This document shows, piece after piece, positions 33,011-42,900 of a stretch of 64,000 bases of DNA (position 1 is its first letter; the number at the start of each line of letters is the position of its first letter). Below the pieces are notes generated by a model. That model had not been told where the DNA came from, did no database searches, and worked only from the letters and a program-made list of their open reading frames with translations. This stretch comes from Platerodrilus igneus (lineage: Eukaryota > Arthropoda > Insecta > Coleoptera > Lycidae), in assembly GCA_036346225.1 (NCBI GenBank), contig JARFIW010001342.1, forward strand, positions 1,291,001 through 1,355,000, written 5' to 3'. A program made the translations under genes and the position numbers.

Positions 33011-34560
33011 TCACGCACGTCTGACAATGGTCTTAACTTTCTAGATATCGCTTGAAGTGAGCGGACGTGTTTTACGGAGCTCACGCTTCAACGGCAAACA
33101 GGTAAGTTTTTAAATAGGGTTTTTATTATATTTTATTTTTTGAAGCTTTGTCATTTATTGTGTTTAATTTTATTATTGTGTGGCAATAATTTTAATACAA
33201 AAAGCAGTGAAATAAAATCAAAAACAATAATTTAAACCGAATAAATAATAAATAAATCGCCTTTTAACTTAAAATTTTAACTAAAATCCGCGTTTACAAA
33301 TAAACTAAATTAAATTTCGGAATAATGAACCAAAAACTAATAAACAAACATAAAATAATTTCGAAAATAATTTAAAAAGCTTTTTAACAAATTTACAGAA
33401 AAAACCGCGTAAATCGTGTAAAAACCGCGCAAAATCATCAAATAAATTCAGGAATTTTTTGTACTGTGCGTGTAATAAAACAACAAATTAAAAACCAAAA
33501 TCTAGGGCCTTTTGAACTAAACAAATGGCTTAAAAATCGTAAATTTTGAAATAATTTATGTAAGACGACGGCGTACTGCAGTTCACCTTATGTAACGAGA
33601 ATACAACGGTGTTTTACCAATATTTCCTTTTATATTAAAATAAACAGGAGACGAGATTTGAGCATCTTTATAGTGGTACGAACACAAGAATACTGACTAC
33701 AGACATTTACAGCCACCGCATGGTGGGATGAAAGAGCAAAACTGGCACACAGGCCGCCTCATTTCCTAGCTATAACGGTACATTAAAAGAATGTACTAAC
33801 ATACTACCAAAGTACAATTTATTGTCATGGTGGGACGTAACAATTTAAATATAAATAATCCTTATTTTGAGTACACGCGTACTTAAACGCTCTTAAAGTC
33901 GAGTTTCTAGTGTAATTAGTGGTGTAGCACTTGAAGCTCGTACCAGGCATCGAGTATTCACGGGATAAGTGCGTTTTCGGTACCGCATTACGATAGCGTG
34001 TGTTTTGTTTGTCTATTTTAATATTTAAATTTAAAGTGCAGTATTTAATGAATTTGATTTTTATCTATTTATTTATATGTTTATTTTATGTTAATTTATA
34101 TATTTATATTATATTTATATTTTTGCCTGAATGTATTGTTTTGTAACTTGATTTAATTCGTTTGACGTTCTGCCGCCTATTTTTTGGGCGCAGTATCTAT
34201 AGGAAAGAAAAATGTAATTATAATATGTCAAGTTAGGGAACGATAGAAAACGTTAGAGACGAATATAGGATTGACTTAGAATAAAATACTTAGACTATGG
34301 AGCACGAATTGGTAATTTTATAGAGTAGGCAAAATAGCTGGGTTTACTATTAAAATATTTGGCAAATGGTTGGAAAATTTGAATCCATTTTTTCTAAATT
34401 AGCTAGCTAGATTTGGATAGTTTTTAGACGACCCTTCAGGTCGTACCGTTAAGCAGAGCTGGCAACTGTTATCCAGTATTTCGGATCCCTCCCTCTTTCA
34501 TTTTGCTTGTGTTTTGTTGATCGGACACACTCCAAAGTCAACGCTAGGGATACCATTATT
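33011..34560. other. AT-rich DNA, no gene recognised
   Basis: Very AT-rich, with no ORF of interest. CTTCAACGGCAAACAG/GTAAGT at about 33085-33105 is a good splice-donor match but has no coding frame attached. Confidence 0.4.
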
Positions 34561-34574
34561 CAAACCCTATTTTT

Positions 34575-34875
34575 AGTCAGAGTCAGAGCAAAAAGAAGCA
34601 AAGTTAAATAAAAATTAAAATTAAAGCTAAAGTGCAGTTAAAGTAAAGTCAAAGTTAAGTCAGAGTGAGGTTAAAATTAAGGATGAAGTAAAATTAAAGT
34701 GAAGTTAAAGTTAAAATTAAAGTTCTGGTTCGAGTTCAGGTATGGATTCGGATTCGGGTTCGGGTTTAGGTTCGAGTTCATATTTAGGCTAAAGCTAAGG
34801 TACGAGTACGAACTCACCGAGAATTTATAGGAATAGAATCAAACCACAAAGTAAAAGTTTAAAGTTAAAGTTAAA
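34575..34875. repeat. degenerate hexanucleotide repeat
   Basis: Runs of aaagtt/aaatta hexamers give way to ggttcg/ggattcg hexamers (about 34725-34780) and then back to aaagtt. Period six, highly variable. Confidence 0.8.
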
Positions 34876-34919
34876 AAAAAGTTAAAACAAACACAAACAC
34901 CCACTCAACCCACAATCAA

Positions 34920-35012
34920 TCTACACACACACACATGCGCGCACGCGCACGCACGCACACCTTCGCGCACACGAGCATACGCGCAAACGCGCGCACACGC
35001 ACACACGCACCA
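34920..35012. repeat. CA/CGCA-rich microsatellite
   Basis: Alternating ACAC and GCGC tract; the two minus-strand ORFs here (CVCVRAR-type) are products of the repeat. Confidence 0.9.
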
Positions 35013-35034
35013 ACATGTCTTTTCATTAGAATAT

Positions 35035-35290
35035 CTTTTAAATATTTTAATAGTGGGCATGGAATATTTAGAAAGGGGGAGCTTACGCCAAATGAAATTA
35101 GCATTGCATGACACGGCTTGTTTTTAATTTAACAAGTTGTACGAACAACCTGAAGGAACTGCAATGGGAAGCAGTCTATCTCCCTTCATTGCTAATTTAT
35201 TTATGTCGCCGTTGTTTGTAAAATATGAACCCGAATACTCTCCAAGAGAATGGTTAAGGGTACGTAGGTGATATTTTTCTGAATTTTGTT
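35035..35290 (+). pseudogene. Penelope-like RT fragment (second lineage)
   Basis: Translation in shifting frames gives ERGSLRQMKLALHDTACF, then LYEQPEGTAMGSSLSPFIANLFMS and, after one extra base near 35260, W-L-R followed by YVGDIFLNF. These are the PLE motifs before and at the catalytic box; YVDD is changed to YVGD. The wording (EQPEGTAMGSSLSPFIANLFM) differs from the element at 8.2-9.4 kb, so this is a separate PLE lineage. Nothing of the pseudo-LTR or GIY-YIG domain is left nearby. Confidence 0.75.
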
Positions 35291-35947
35291 ACAATTGTCT
35301 TTGGTGTAAAAGTCCGTCTTTTTATCTCTGACTCGCATCTTCCTAAATCGGTTATAAAGAATAACGAGTCAAAAATACAGATCAATTGATTTCATCTTTG
35401 AAATTATTACAAATTTCACACTTCAAAAGTGAAATGCGAGTCTCAAGAATGTATCTCATTTCAAGTGTGAGAAAGCTATTAAATATAACCGTAAAACTAA
35501 AAGTCAAACAATTCAAATACGATTTTCACATGGGTATTGTTCTAGTTTAACTGTGTCATAATAATAAATAAAGTCAGTGAAATCTCCAACAACTTCTTAC
35601 CGCCATTGTAAAAATGAAAGTGTTCTACAATCGGTTTTTATTATTTCATTTAGTACTCTTACTTTAATGAAATAGAAATCTAGACAATATGTTTATTTAA
35701 TACCAAAATGATGTCACCGACCGTTGAAAGATAACTGTTTTATGTTTTGTGGCAGGATTCAAAAATGAGGCTAAAAGGGAATGAAGCCAAATGGAAAGAA
35801 ATCTTTATCCTACAAACATTGTTACGGCTTGGTGCCGGTGGTTGTTGGCGACGCCTAAATTCTTAGGCACAGTGTGTCAGTTTTGGATTTTTTACTGACT
35901 GTTTTTTTTATAAAATATACATATTTACAGGATAAAAAAAATAAGAT
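35291..35947. other. spacer containing a dispersed repeat (35560-35725)
   Basis: 35560-35725 aligns in the same orientation with about 50860-51015: both contain attgtaaaaa-gaaagtgttc-ac, cttact, a-gaaatagaaatc, tttgttta-tt-ata-aaaa-gatgtc and cgaccg. Its nature is unknown. The rest shows no supported feature. Confidence 0.5.

Positions 35948-35985
<38 letters not shown>
35948..35985. repeat. (AT)n microsatellite
   Basis: Pure TA/AT run placed, as at 3268-3307, just before a double primer-site block. Confidence 0.95.
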
Positions 35986-35986
<1 letters not shown>

Positions 35987-36036
35987 TTGTTGTGAAATGC
36001 GCCTCTGGTCACTGGAACTGGTACTTTCTGCTGATC

Positions 36037-36115
36037 ATTCGAGCCCCACAGATTGGGCGTCAAGATTGTTGTGATTCCCTATATAATCTAGCCTCACGAA
36101 TTGGGCGTCAAGATT
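36037..36115 (-). promoter_or_regulatory. two tandem tRNA-Lys-type primer-binding sites
   Basis: Minus strand 36062-36041 reads TGACGCCCAATCTGTGGGGC followed by TC, and 36110-36090 reads TGACGCCCAATTCGTGAGGC followed by T. Both resemble the lysine-tRNA primer site TGGCGCCCAACGTGGGGC. Each follows AATCACA(A/G)CA plus a short spacer, an LTR-like CA end. The unit is duplicated with a period of about 49 bp. Confidence 0.6.
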
Positions 36116-37420
36116 TGCTGTGATTCTCGTTACTACGGTGAAATCTCCCCTGATATTAGATCTCTTACCTGAATATCGTCTCTTGACTCCTTCCGTCTCG
36201 GTTGCTCACCTAGTTAAAACTTTCATCCTCATTCATAAAAAAAAAACACATTCCTACCACAAACATCAACGTTAACTCTATTTACACCAATATTCACAAT
36301 ACAGTAAAATTTCAAAATTAAATTTTAGCATAAATTTCAGCATCATAAAATTTCAAGTTCAAATTTGTCATCATTTTAATTTGCATCCAGAATTAGAGTC
36401 CTTGTAGGATGCATACTAATTAAATAAACAATATTTGCAGACCTGAGTCTGAATAAAAGGGAGCATCTCCCACCCCTTTACGTTAATTTAACAGGTTAGT
36501 CTAATTGAGCTCAAAGACAGACCCAAATTTTCATCATAATCAAAAACATAAACCTGATAAATACTCCTTTCTACTTATACAAGAAAATTTTACTTTAAAA
36601 TTCAAAATTTGTTGTTTATACAAATTTACTACTGTCCATTTTTATCAAACAAATTATAAAGATATTCAACACACACCAAAACATCTAAGAACGAACAAAA
36701 ATGCATAATTTACCTGAAGGTTAATGCACTCGTGGCTTCAATGTACATCGGACTTGCTAATCCCACCATTCCAGCTGGTTTATGTGTACTTCTTCGGCTT
36801 TCTGGCCGTCTTTAAAATTTTTCTACACCACCATTCGTCTAAAAGGTTTCAGGGTTTCTCAGGAACTCATCTAAGTATATCAAAATCTTGTTTTGTGGAT
36901 CCAATCACGTTTACAAACAACATTTTATTACTAACACTCCCGACAAACAGCCATGAAATTCATAACTCTTTCACGCTAGACCCAAAAACTGCCTACTTCT
37001 ATTTATTTATTTATCGTTATTAATTTGGATAATTGGTACAGTAATACCCGCAAATATAACTAGACTTTGTTACCTTCATTTATCTTCTCTAAGTGTACTA
37101 ATAACTTTTATTGTAGCACGTAATCACCACGTATTCTACTTAAAGTATCGAATAATCAAAAAATAAAGAGCAAAACTGTTTAAAGTATCGAATAAAATCA
37201 AAAATATAAGAGAGCCAAACACCTATAAGCACGGGTTTATATAATGGCCCGCTTGCAAGTCGAATTTGTCCCGCGACGGACGATTTTAAGAAATTCGCAT
37301 TCTCGTTTCCCTTCCGACGGCTCGGCACAGCGATTCTACTAAAAATTTGCACACGTCCAAGTTGAAATCTAAGAATTTTCCACATGCCTCGCAACACGTC
37401 CGAGAACAACTAATTAATTT
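36116..37420 (-). mobile_element. candidate LTR (minus strand), outer boundary uncertain
   Basis: The 3' end would be the CA at 36117-36116, next to the primer sites. A TATA-like TTATATAAACCC lies on the minus strand near 37245-37234. The sequence between contains no gag or pol. On the other side of the primer sites only about 50 bp and an (AT)n tract follow before unrelated DNA, so the internal region is missing. The right boundary is a guess. Confidence 0.35.
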
Positions 37421-38140
37421 TACACACCAACTGATATGCTTCCCCTCTCATGTTTGCATCTTATTTCAACCTTAATTGCCAATCTAGTCTGTTCGTTCTA
37501 TCTAAAACCTGTGCTCTCGTTTCACATTTCCCCTCGTTTAACTGCTAATGCATTCCATCTCGCTCGTCTCTATACCACAAACTCGCTTTCTTACTTGCAC
37601 TCATATAGCTTAAAGTTTATCGACTAATATATACATCGTTATTCTTGCAAGTGTTCTGCGTTCTAATACGCCGAAGTCTTTTATATAATTTCCCCACGTC
37701 TTTATAATTTCTCGATAGTTTGAGTACTTGGAACGATTAAAATTAAATACAAATTGAACATTTTAATTCTGCTTCTTTTTATAGAAAGCGTCTAGTGAAT
37801 AATTTAAATCCCTTATTTTTAACGAAACGAATAAATTTTTATGCTCCACGGTTTTAATAATGCTTATTATCTAATGAAATTCTATACAAACCCTACATTC
37901 TAATTGAATGATTTAAATCTACACAGTAGGCCTTTAATTAAGCGTACTATTTTCCACTGCTTTAATCTACACGGTGTTTAACATTATCTAAACAATATAA
38001 ACCCTATGTTTAGAAGTAAATGACGAATTTATCCAATATGCCTTTAAATGAAGCGTATTATTGCCCAAAGCTTTCTTATACACGGTGATTAAAATTATTT
38101 GATGTCGTTTATTAATTTTCTACCCTGGTCTAAATTTGAG
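37421..38140. other. no gene recognised
   Basis: AT-rich. Blocks such as taatttaaatcccttatttt / cgaatttatccaatatgcc (37800-38060) look like weak internal repetition, but I cannot define a unit. Confidence 0.35.

Positions 38141-38178
<38 letters not shown>
38141..38178. repeat. (AT)n microsatellite
   Basis: Pure AT run directly beside the hammerhead-bearing segment. Confidence 0.95.
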
Positions 38179-38183
<5 letters not shown>

Positions 38184-38400
38184 AAGTAAAAAGAATCAAT
38201 GGCAAGCGATTCAAACTCAGTCACGATGGCATCCTGTCGACGCGTTTCGCCCTAATTGGGGCTCATCAGGACAGGAGTAGCAAAGTTGTAATATTTAATA
38301 CAGAAACCTTATGGGAAGTACAGCATCACCTAACTCACAATTTGTGTCTTCGTGTCGTTTCACCTGACATCGCAGGTTTTTAGCAACAGTCGGCACGGAG
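38177..38400 (-). mobile_element. possible PLE pseudo-LTR or retrozyme fragment around the hammerhead
   Basis: About 220 bp of unique sequence surround the ribozyme, ending at the (AT)n tract on one side. A 68-codon plus-strand ORF (38177-38383) runs through the ribozyme antisense and is probably chance. The hammerhead identity implies a retroelement; the exact class and limits are inference. Confidence 0.4.
38232..38276 (-). ncRNA. hammerhead ribozyme, type I, minimal helix III
   Basis: On the minus strand every conserved part is present in order. Helix I 5' strand is UCCUGUC (38276-38270), the core CUGAUGA (38269-38263), helix II GCCC/GGGC with loop CAAUUA (38262-38249), then GAAA (38248-38245). 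Helix III is CGCG (38244-38241), followed by the cleavage context UC (38240-38239), with the cut expected after 38239. The helix I 3' strand is GACAGGA (38238-38232), perfectly complementary over 7 bp. Helix III has no loop and ACGCGU is self-complementary, as in retroelement hammerheads that act as dimers. It self-cleaves RNA and is typical of Penelope-like pseudo-LTRs and retrozymes; no RT is present here. Confidence 0.88.
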
Positions 38401-38524
38401 GAGATCCGGCTCATGGTGACACTCGCAAGTAGAAAAGCTCAGTTTTTAAATTTTGATAGATTATGCTAAATTTGTGATATTAAAATTTATTGTAATACTA
38501 GAAGCAGTTTTCAGTTCCCGCGGG

Positions 38525-38808
38525 ACTGAATTGTTTTCGCCTGGAGAGCTCTTTCACCCAGGGAGATCTTTCGCCCGAGGAACTTTCTCGTCCGCGGAGC
38601 TCTATCGCCCGGAGAGCTCTATCGCCCGTAAAGCTCTGTCGCATTCTCGCGGTTCGTGCTCAAAGCAACCTTCTTTAAATATTGGTTTGCCCACGCATTC
38701 TCGCGCTTTGCGTTCGAAACAACCTTCTTTAAGTATTGCATCGGCTGCGAGTTCTCGCACTTCGCACTCAAAACAATTCTTTAGTACTGAATCGCCTACA
38801 CTTCTCTA
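38525..38808 (+). repeat. two minisatellites (18-20 bp and 54 bp) inside one ORF
   Basis: 38545-38640 repeats gagctctatcgcccg-like units; 38643-38803 has three 54-bp units starting at 38643, 38697 and 38751 (attctcgcg...caaccttctttaa). The plus frame 38453-38809 stays open through both, and the 54-bp unit gives an 18-residue repeat (HSRGSCSKQPSLN-type). I do not recognise it, and an expressed protein is doubtful. Confidence 0.7.
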
Positions 38809-39049
38809 AAATAAAATCAAATCCTTATTTGCATTTTTTGACGTTCATAACGTATTTGACGTGTAGGAGTATGCCTTTAATAGAAAAGCACCTAAAATAA
38901 AATAACAATGACGCATAATAAACAAATACGAAACCAAACGAAATACAACGCTTTCTGCGATTCCCGTATTAAAAGTTTTAGAAAATTCGATAACGACCAC
39001 TCACCTAAAATGAAAGGCGCTAGGTGTCCTTTGAAGAATTAAAAAAAGG

Positions 39050-39420
39050 ATCGACTCTAGCATCGAACATGGGATCTCGTGCATGCTATCCGAAATCATT
39101 AGCGCTGAGCTATTACGCAGGACAATCATAGAAACGTCGTTTGTTGCATTCATGTATTCTCAAGGGCCTCGAACCCGGAAAACCGTGCATGATATCCGGA
39201 TTTGTAGCTATTGCGCTTGACAATTATAGAATTATCGTTTGTTCCATTCATGTATTTTCAAACGTTATTTTAAACAGCTTCCATTTTTAAACAATAGATA
39301 GCGCCTTTATTAAATCTAAAATAAAAAAGATTACCATGGCATCGAACTCGGAACGTAATCAGCTATCGCGCTTGGCAATTACAGAAATATGGTTTGTTCT
39401 ATTTATGTAATTGTAAACGA
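39050..39420 (-). repeat. three tandem tRNA-like degenerate units
   Basis: Minus-strand units ending near 39125, 39225 and 39375 share GCGCAATAGCTNA (A-box-like), a central GGATANCATGCACG and a B-box-like GTTCGANGCC or equivalent. Between them is the conserved spacer tttgttccattcatgtatt. The third unit has an internal deletion. They look like heads of an old tRNA-derived SINE family arranged in tandem, unrelated to SINE copies A-E. Confidence 0.5.
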
Positions 39421-40325
39421 TGTTCGTAATTTCTGAAAAACTCACGGCCGATTGCAACTATTTGGTCGCTTCCCTTGATTTCTGTCGAGTAAATTTAAGA
39501 ATTTTTTTAAAAAATATGCCCCCCCCTTTGTTAAAAAACGGCAACACTGTGGATTCCTAATATATTTTTAAGATTAAAAACTACACCTTAGGTATTTTGT
39601 AGCGTTTTATTTTTCGACTTCGAAATTAATTTGGTCTTCTCAAAGTTTGATGGTATTTCGTCGGCCGTGTCTGGTGGCGTTGGCGATCCAACATTGACAG
39701 GGCTCTAATAAGTTCCAAAAAGAAGTTATAAAAAAGTATACCTTGTTCGCCAAAACGGCACCTAATTCGAGTTCTACGTATATCACCGAGGATTCCTGTG
39801 CATATTAGGTATTTTATAAGGCCCCTCGGCGAATTTTAGATTTTCTTTCTCCGTCTTGCTACGGCACTTTGACATCTCTCACACGGCGCGTTTGGATGCC
39901 ACGTCCGAAAAACTTGTTCTCCCACAATATGCCGTTTCAAGTTACGAAACCGAGTCTACCGGATGTAGAACTTTATCCCCTGTCGAACCACGCCCATCCC
40001 TACCCCTCCTCTATCACCCGCGGAGGACATACGCGATTAGCCTCCCCTAGGTCCTGTCAACTGTTAGAACAAAATTCGTTCTCAAGATTTTATGCAAAAA
40101 ATATTTATTAGGTAGAAATAAAGTATGTAACCTGTAAATGCCTTGAAACAAAATTATACACTCAGAAAACACCAAATTATGGAGTGTCACGCGGGCAGTT
40201 TTTGACCTCGCGGGAACTTTGCTATCACATATTATAGCTAATTTATGTTGTGCCGTTAAAATAGAACACCGAATACTTCTTAAGAATACAGTCATGATAC
40301 GTAAATAATACTTTCTCAGACTCAT
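39421..40325. other. no gene recognised; possible LTR-like stretch
   Basis: A TATA-like tattttataaggcccc at about 39812 and an aataaa at about 40118 could mark an LTR or a Pol II unit, but no ends or coding motif support it. Overlapping ORFs at 39856-40111 share no motif with known proteins. Confidence 0.3.
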
Positions 40326-42245
40326 CAATTGTTCGGCTATGTCACATTAGCCCCTGCTCGTACAACAATTATAAAGATATTTTAGCACTTGATACCTTGC
40401 GCCTAGAACTAGCTATCACCCATGTCCTAAAGCTAGCACCATTCCATTACCGCCGATGTAACTATTAATTATTGGCAGGTGCTGGTTTGGCAATAATCCC
40501 CCGGTATTTCAATAACTCCAAAACTTTAGCACTAGATAGTAACTAGCTAGCACCCCAAGCAGGTATCACAAAAACAGTCGATATAGCTAATGATGGGGGG
40601 TTTTGTTCCTCGGTATTCCAATAATTCAAAAACTTAAATAGCCTACACGTAGAACTAGCTAACACTCAAATCCCGAAGCTATCATTCCTCAAATAGCGTC
40701 GATATAGTTTTCCAATAATTACTTCGAAGCTTTAGCATTGAATAGCCTACACCCGCCACTAGCTAGCACCCAAATCATTATGCTAGCACCACTCGACTAG
40801 CGTCGATATAACTATTGGTTGGCGGGAAGAGGGGATGGTGTGACGCTAGTCTTGCGGTATTTCAATAACTGGGCGGCACTGTGGCGTAGTTGCTGTGCGT
40901 GTGATTACTACGCCCAAGGTCCCGGGTTCGAATCCCGACACGTCCGCTTGAAAAATGTTAGGCGAACATTTTTCACAAAAATACGCCCTCGTTCGGATGA
41001 GAGGTAAAATGGAGGCCCCGTGTGTGAGTGTTGTCACGCACGTTAAAGATCCCTACCTTGCTTGGAACAGCAAGGGTTCGGCAAAATAAAATTTTTCAGG
41101 AAAAAAAACTCGCTTCCTGGCCAATGTAGTACCTTCAGGTGGAGCATTGGAAAATCACATGCAGGGTATTTCAATAATTCCAAAACTTCAGCATCGATAG
41201 CTACGCCTAGCACTGGCCAGCACCTAAACTCGATAGCTAACACCACTCAAATATCGTCGATATAGCTATTGATTATTGGAGACGGATAGTGTAACGCCAC
41301 TCTCCGATATTCGAATAACTCCAAAACCTTTAGAACTAGATAGTGTACACCTATCACTAGCTAGCACACCTCAAATAACGTCGATATAGCTATTGATTAT
41401 CAAGGGGTTCAGTACGACGCTAGTCCCCCAGTATTCCAATAACTCTAAAACTTTAACACTAGATAGCCTACACCCAGCGCTAGTTAGCACCCAAATTCTA
41501 ATGCTAGCACCTCTCAAGGTGCGTCGATATAACTATTGGAAACGGGAGACTAGTATAACGCCAGTACTGCGATATTTCAATAACTTCAAAACGTCAGCAT
41601 AGATAGCCTACACTTAGCACTGGCTAGCATTCAAATCCTAATACTAGCACCACTTAAGTAGCGTCGATATAGTTATTTATTAAAAAGGGAGGATAGTGCG
41701 AGACTGGTGCTGTGGTATTTCAATAAATCCAAAACTTCAGCAGAGATAGCCTACACCTAGCACTAACTAGCACCTAAGTTCTAAAGCTAGCACTACTCAA
41801 ATAGCGTTGATATTGCTATTGATTACGGCGGAGGGATAGTATGACTCTAGCCTCCACGGTGTTCCAATAACTCTAAACCTTTACCACTAGATAGCCTACG
41901 CCCAGCACTACCTAGCGCCCAAATCCTAAAGCTAACACCACTCACATATCGTCGATATAGCTATTGATTGCTGGAGAGGGCTTGTGTGACGCTAGCCACC
42001 TCGACATTCCAATAGCTCCAAAACATTAGCTCTAGATAGCGTACACTTAGCACTAGCTAGCACACAAAAGCTTAAGCTAGCACAACTCAAACATCTTCGA
42101 TTGCACTATTGATTACCTGAGAAGTTGTACCGTGACGCTAGTACCTACTGGTATTTCAAATATAATCATACTTTTAGTTCTAGATAGCCTACAGTTAGTA
42201 CTAGCTGGCACCCAATAAATACCAACAAAACCTACAAATAAAGAC
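40326..42245 (+). repeat. left arm: about 11 satellite units
   Basis: Unit of about 140-150 bp containing cgtcgatatagctattgatta, the variable ggtattccaataactcc, aaaactttagcactagatagcctacac, and ctagcactagctagcaccca. Variable G/C-rich linkers lie between the gattat and gtattcc parts. Confidence 0.9.
40871..41164 (+). mobile_element. tRNA-derived SINE, copy C
   Basis: Full-length copy: head gggcggcactgtggcgtagttg, B box GGTTCGAATCC (40925-40935, a perfect match to the consensus), body as in A and B, end atcacatgcag. The 15-bp duplication is ggtatttcaataact (40856-40870) and ggtatttcaataatt (41165-41179), taken from the satellite unit. Confidence 0.93.
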
Positions 42246-42900
42246 AAAAACAACTATTATACAAGTAAACCAAAAACTTTGTTCATCAGAAAACTTCGCA
42301 ATTTGAACAATGTTGTTATTGTTAGGATTTACTAAAATTACACTAATTTCACATGATATTGTGATAGAAACAGTTTCAATCGGGGTCCGTCAAACTATCC
42401 CTACGCCACCGTTAACGAATTTTTACCCAAAACGTAGGACCTCATTGTTTATAGTTACACCAAATTTGGAAAGCTGGCTCTAACCCTGTTTAGGAAATAC
42501 TGCCTATTTTATCCGGATAAGGGGCAACTTGGTTACACTCCATGCTCTGGTTCGCTTCAAAACTTAACACTAGCTAGTTCACACCTAGCACTATTTAACA
42601 CCCAACTATGAAAGATAGCATCTCAAACACAAAACAGCGACGAGTTTTCAAATATTTGCGTCAGTCCCCTCAGTTGTTTAAAAAGTTAAAATCTCATTGC
42701 TTATAACTAGCACCGAATTGGGAACTAGCACCAAAGCCAATTCGGAAATATAAGTAATTTTATTCGGAGCGCGTAACTTGACGCTAAGTACCCGTCGTTG
42801 TTGTGATTTGCACCAAAACGTAGCATCAGGTAGCTCGGACCTAGCACCAACTAACATCCAACTAAAAAGCTAGCAACTCAAAAATTAACTAAGTCTTTTG
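42246..42900. other. loop of the 10-kb foldback
   Basis: Unique sequence (42246-42460), then two diverged copies of a roughly 246-bp block (about 42470-42640 and 42716-42890) with ctagctagttcacacctagcac-like and aactagcaccaa-like strings in left-arm orientation. No ORF of note, and no transposase or promoter was recognised. Confidence 0.6.

Noticed and set aside
33085..33107. Splice donor AACAG/GTAAGT as evidence for a host exon
   Set aside because: No open frame of useful length precedes it and no acceptor or second exon was found.
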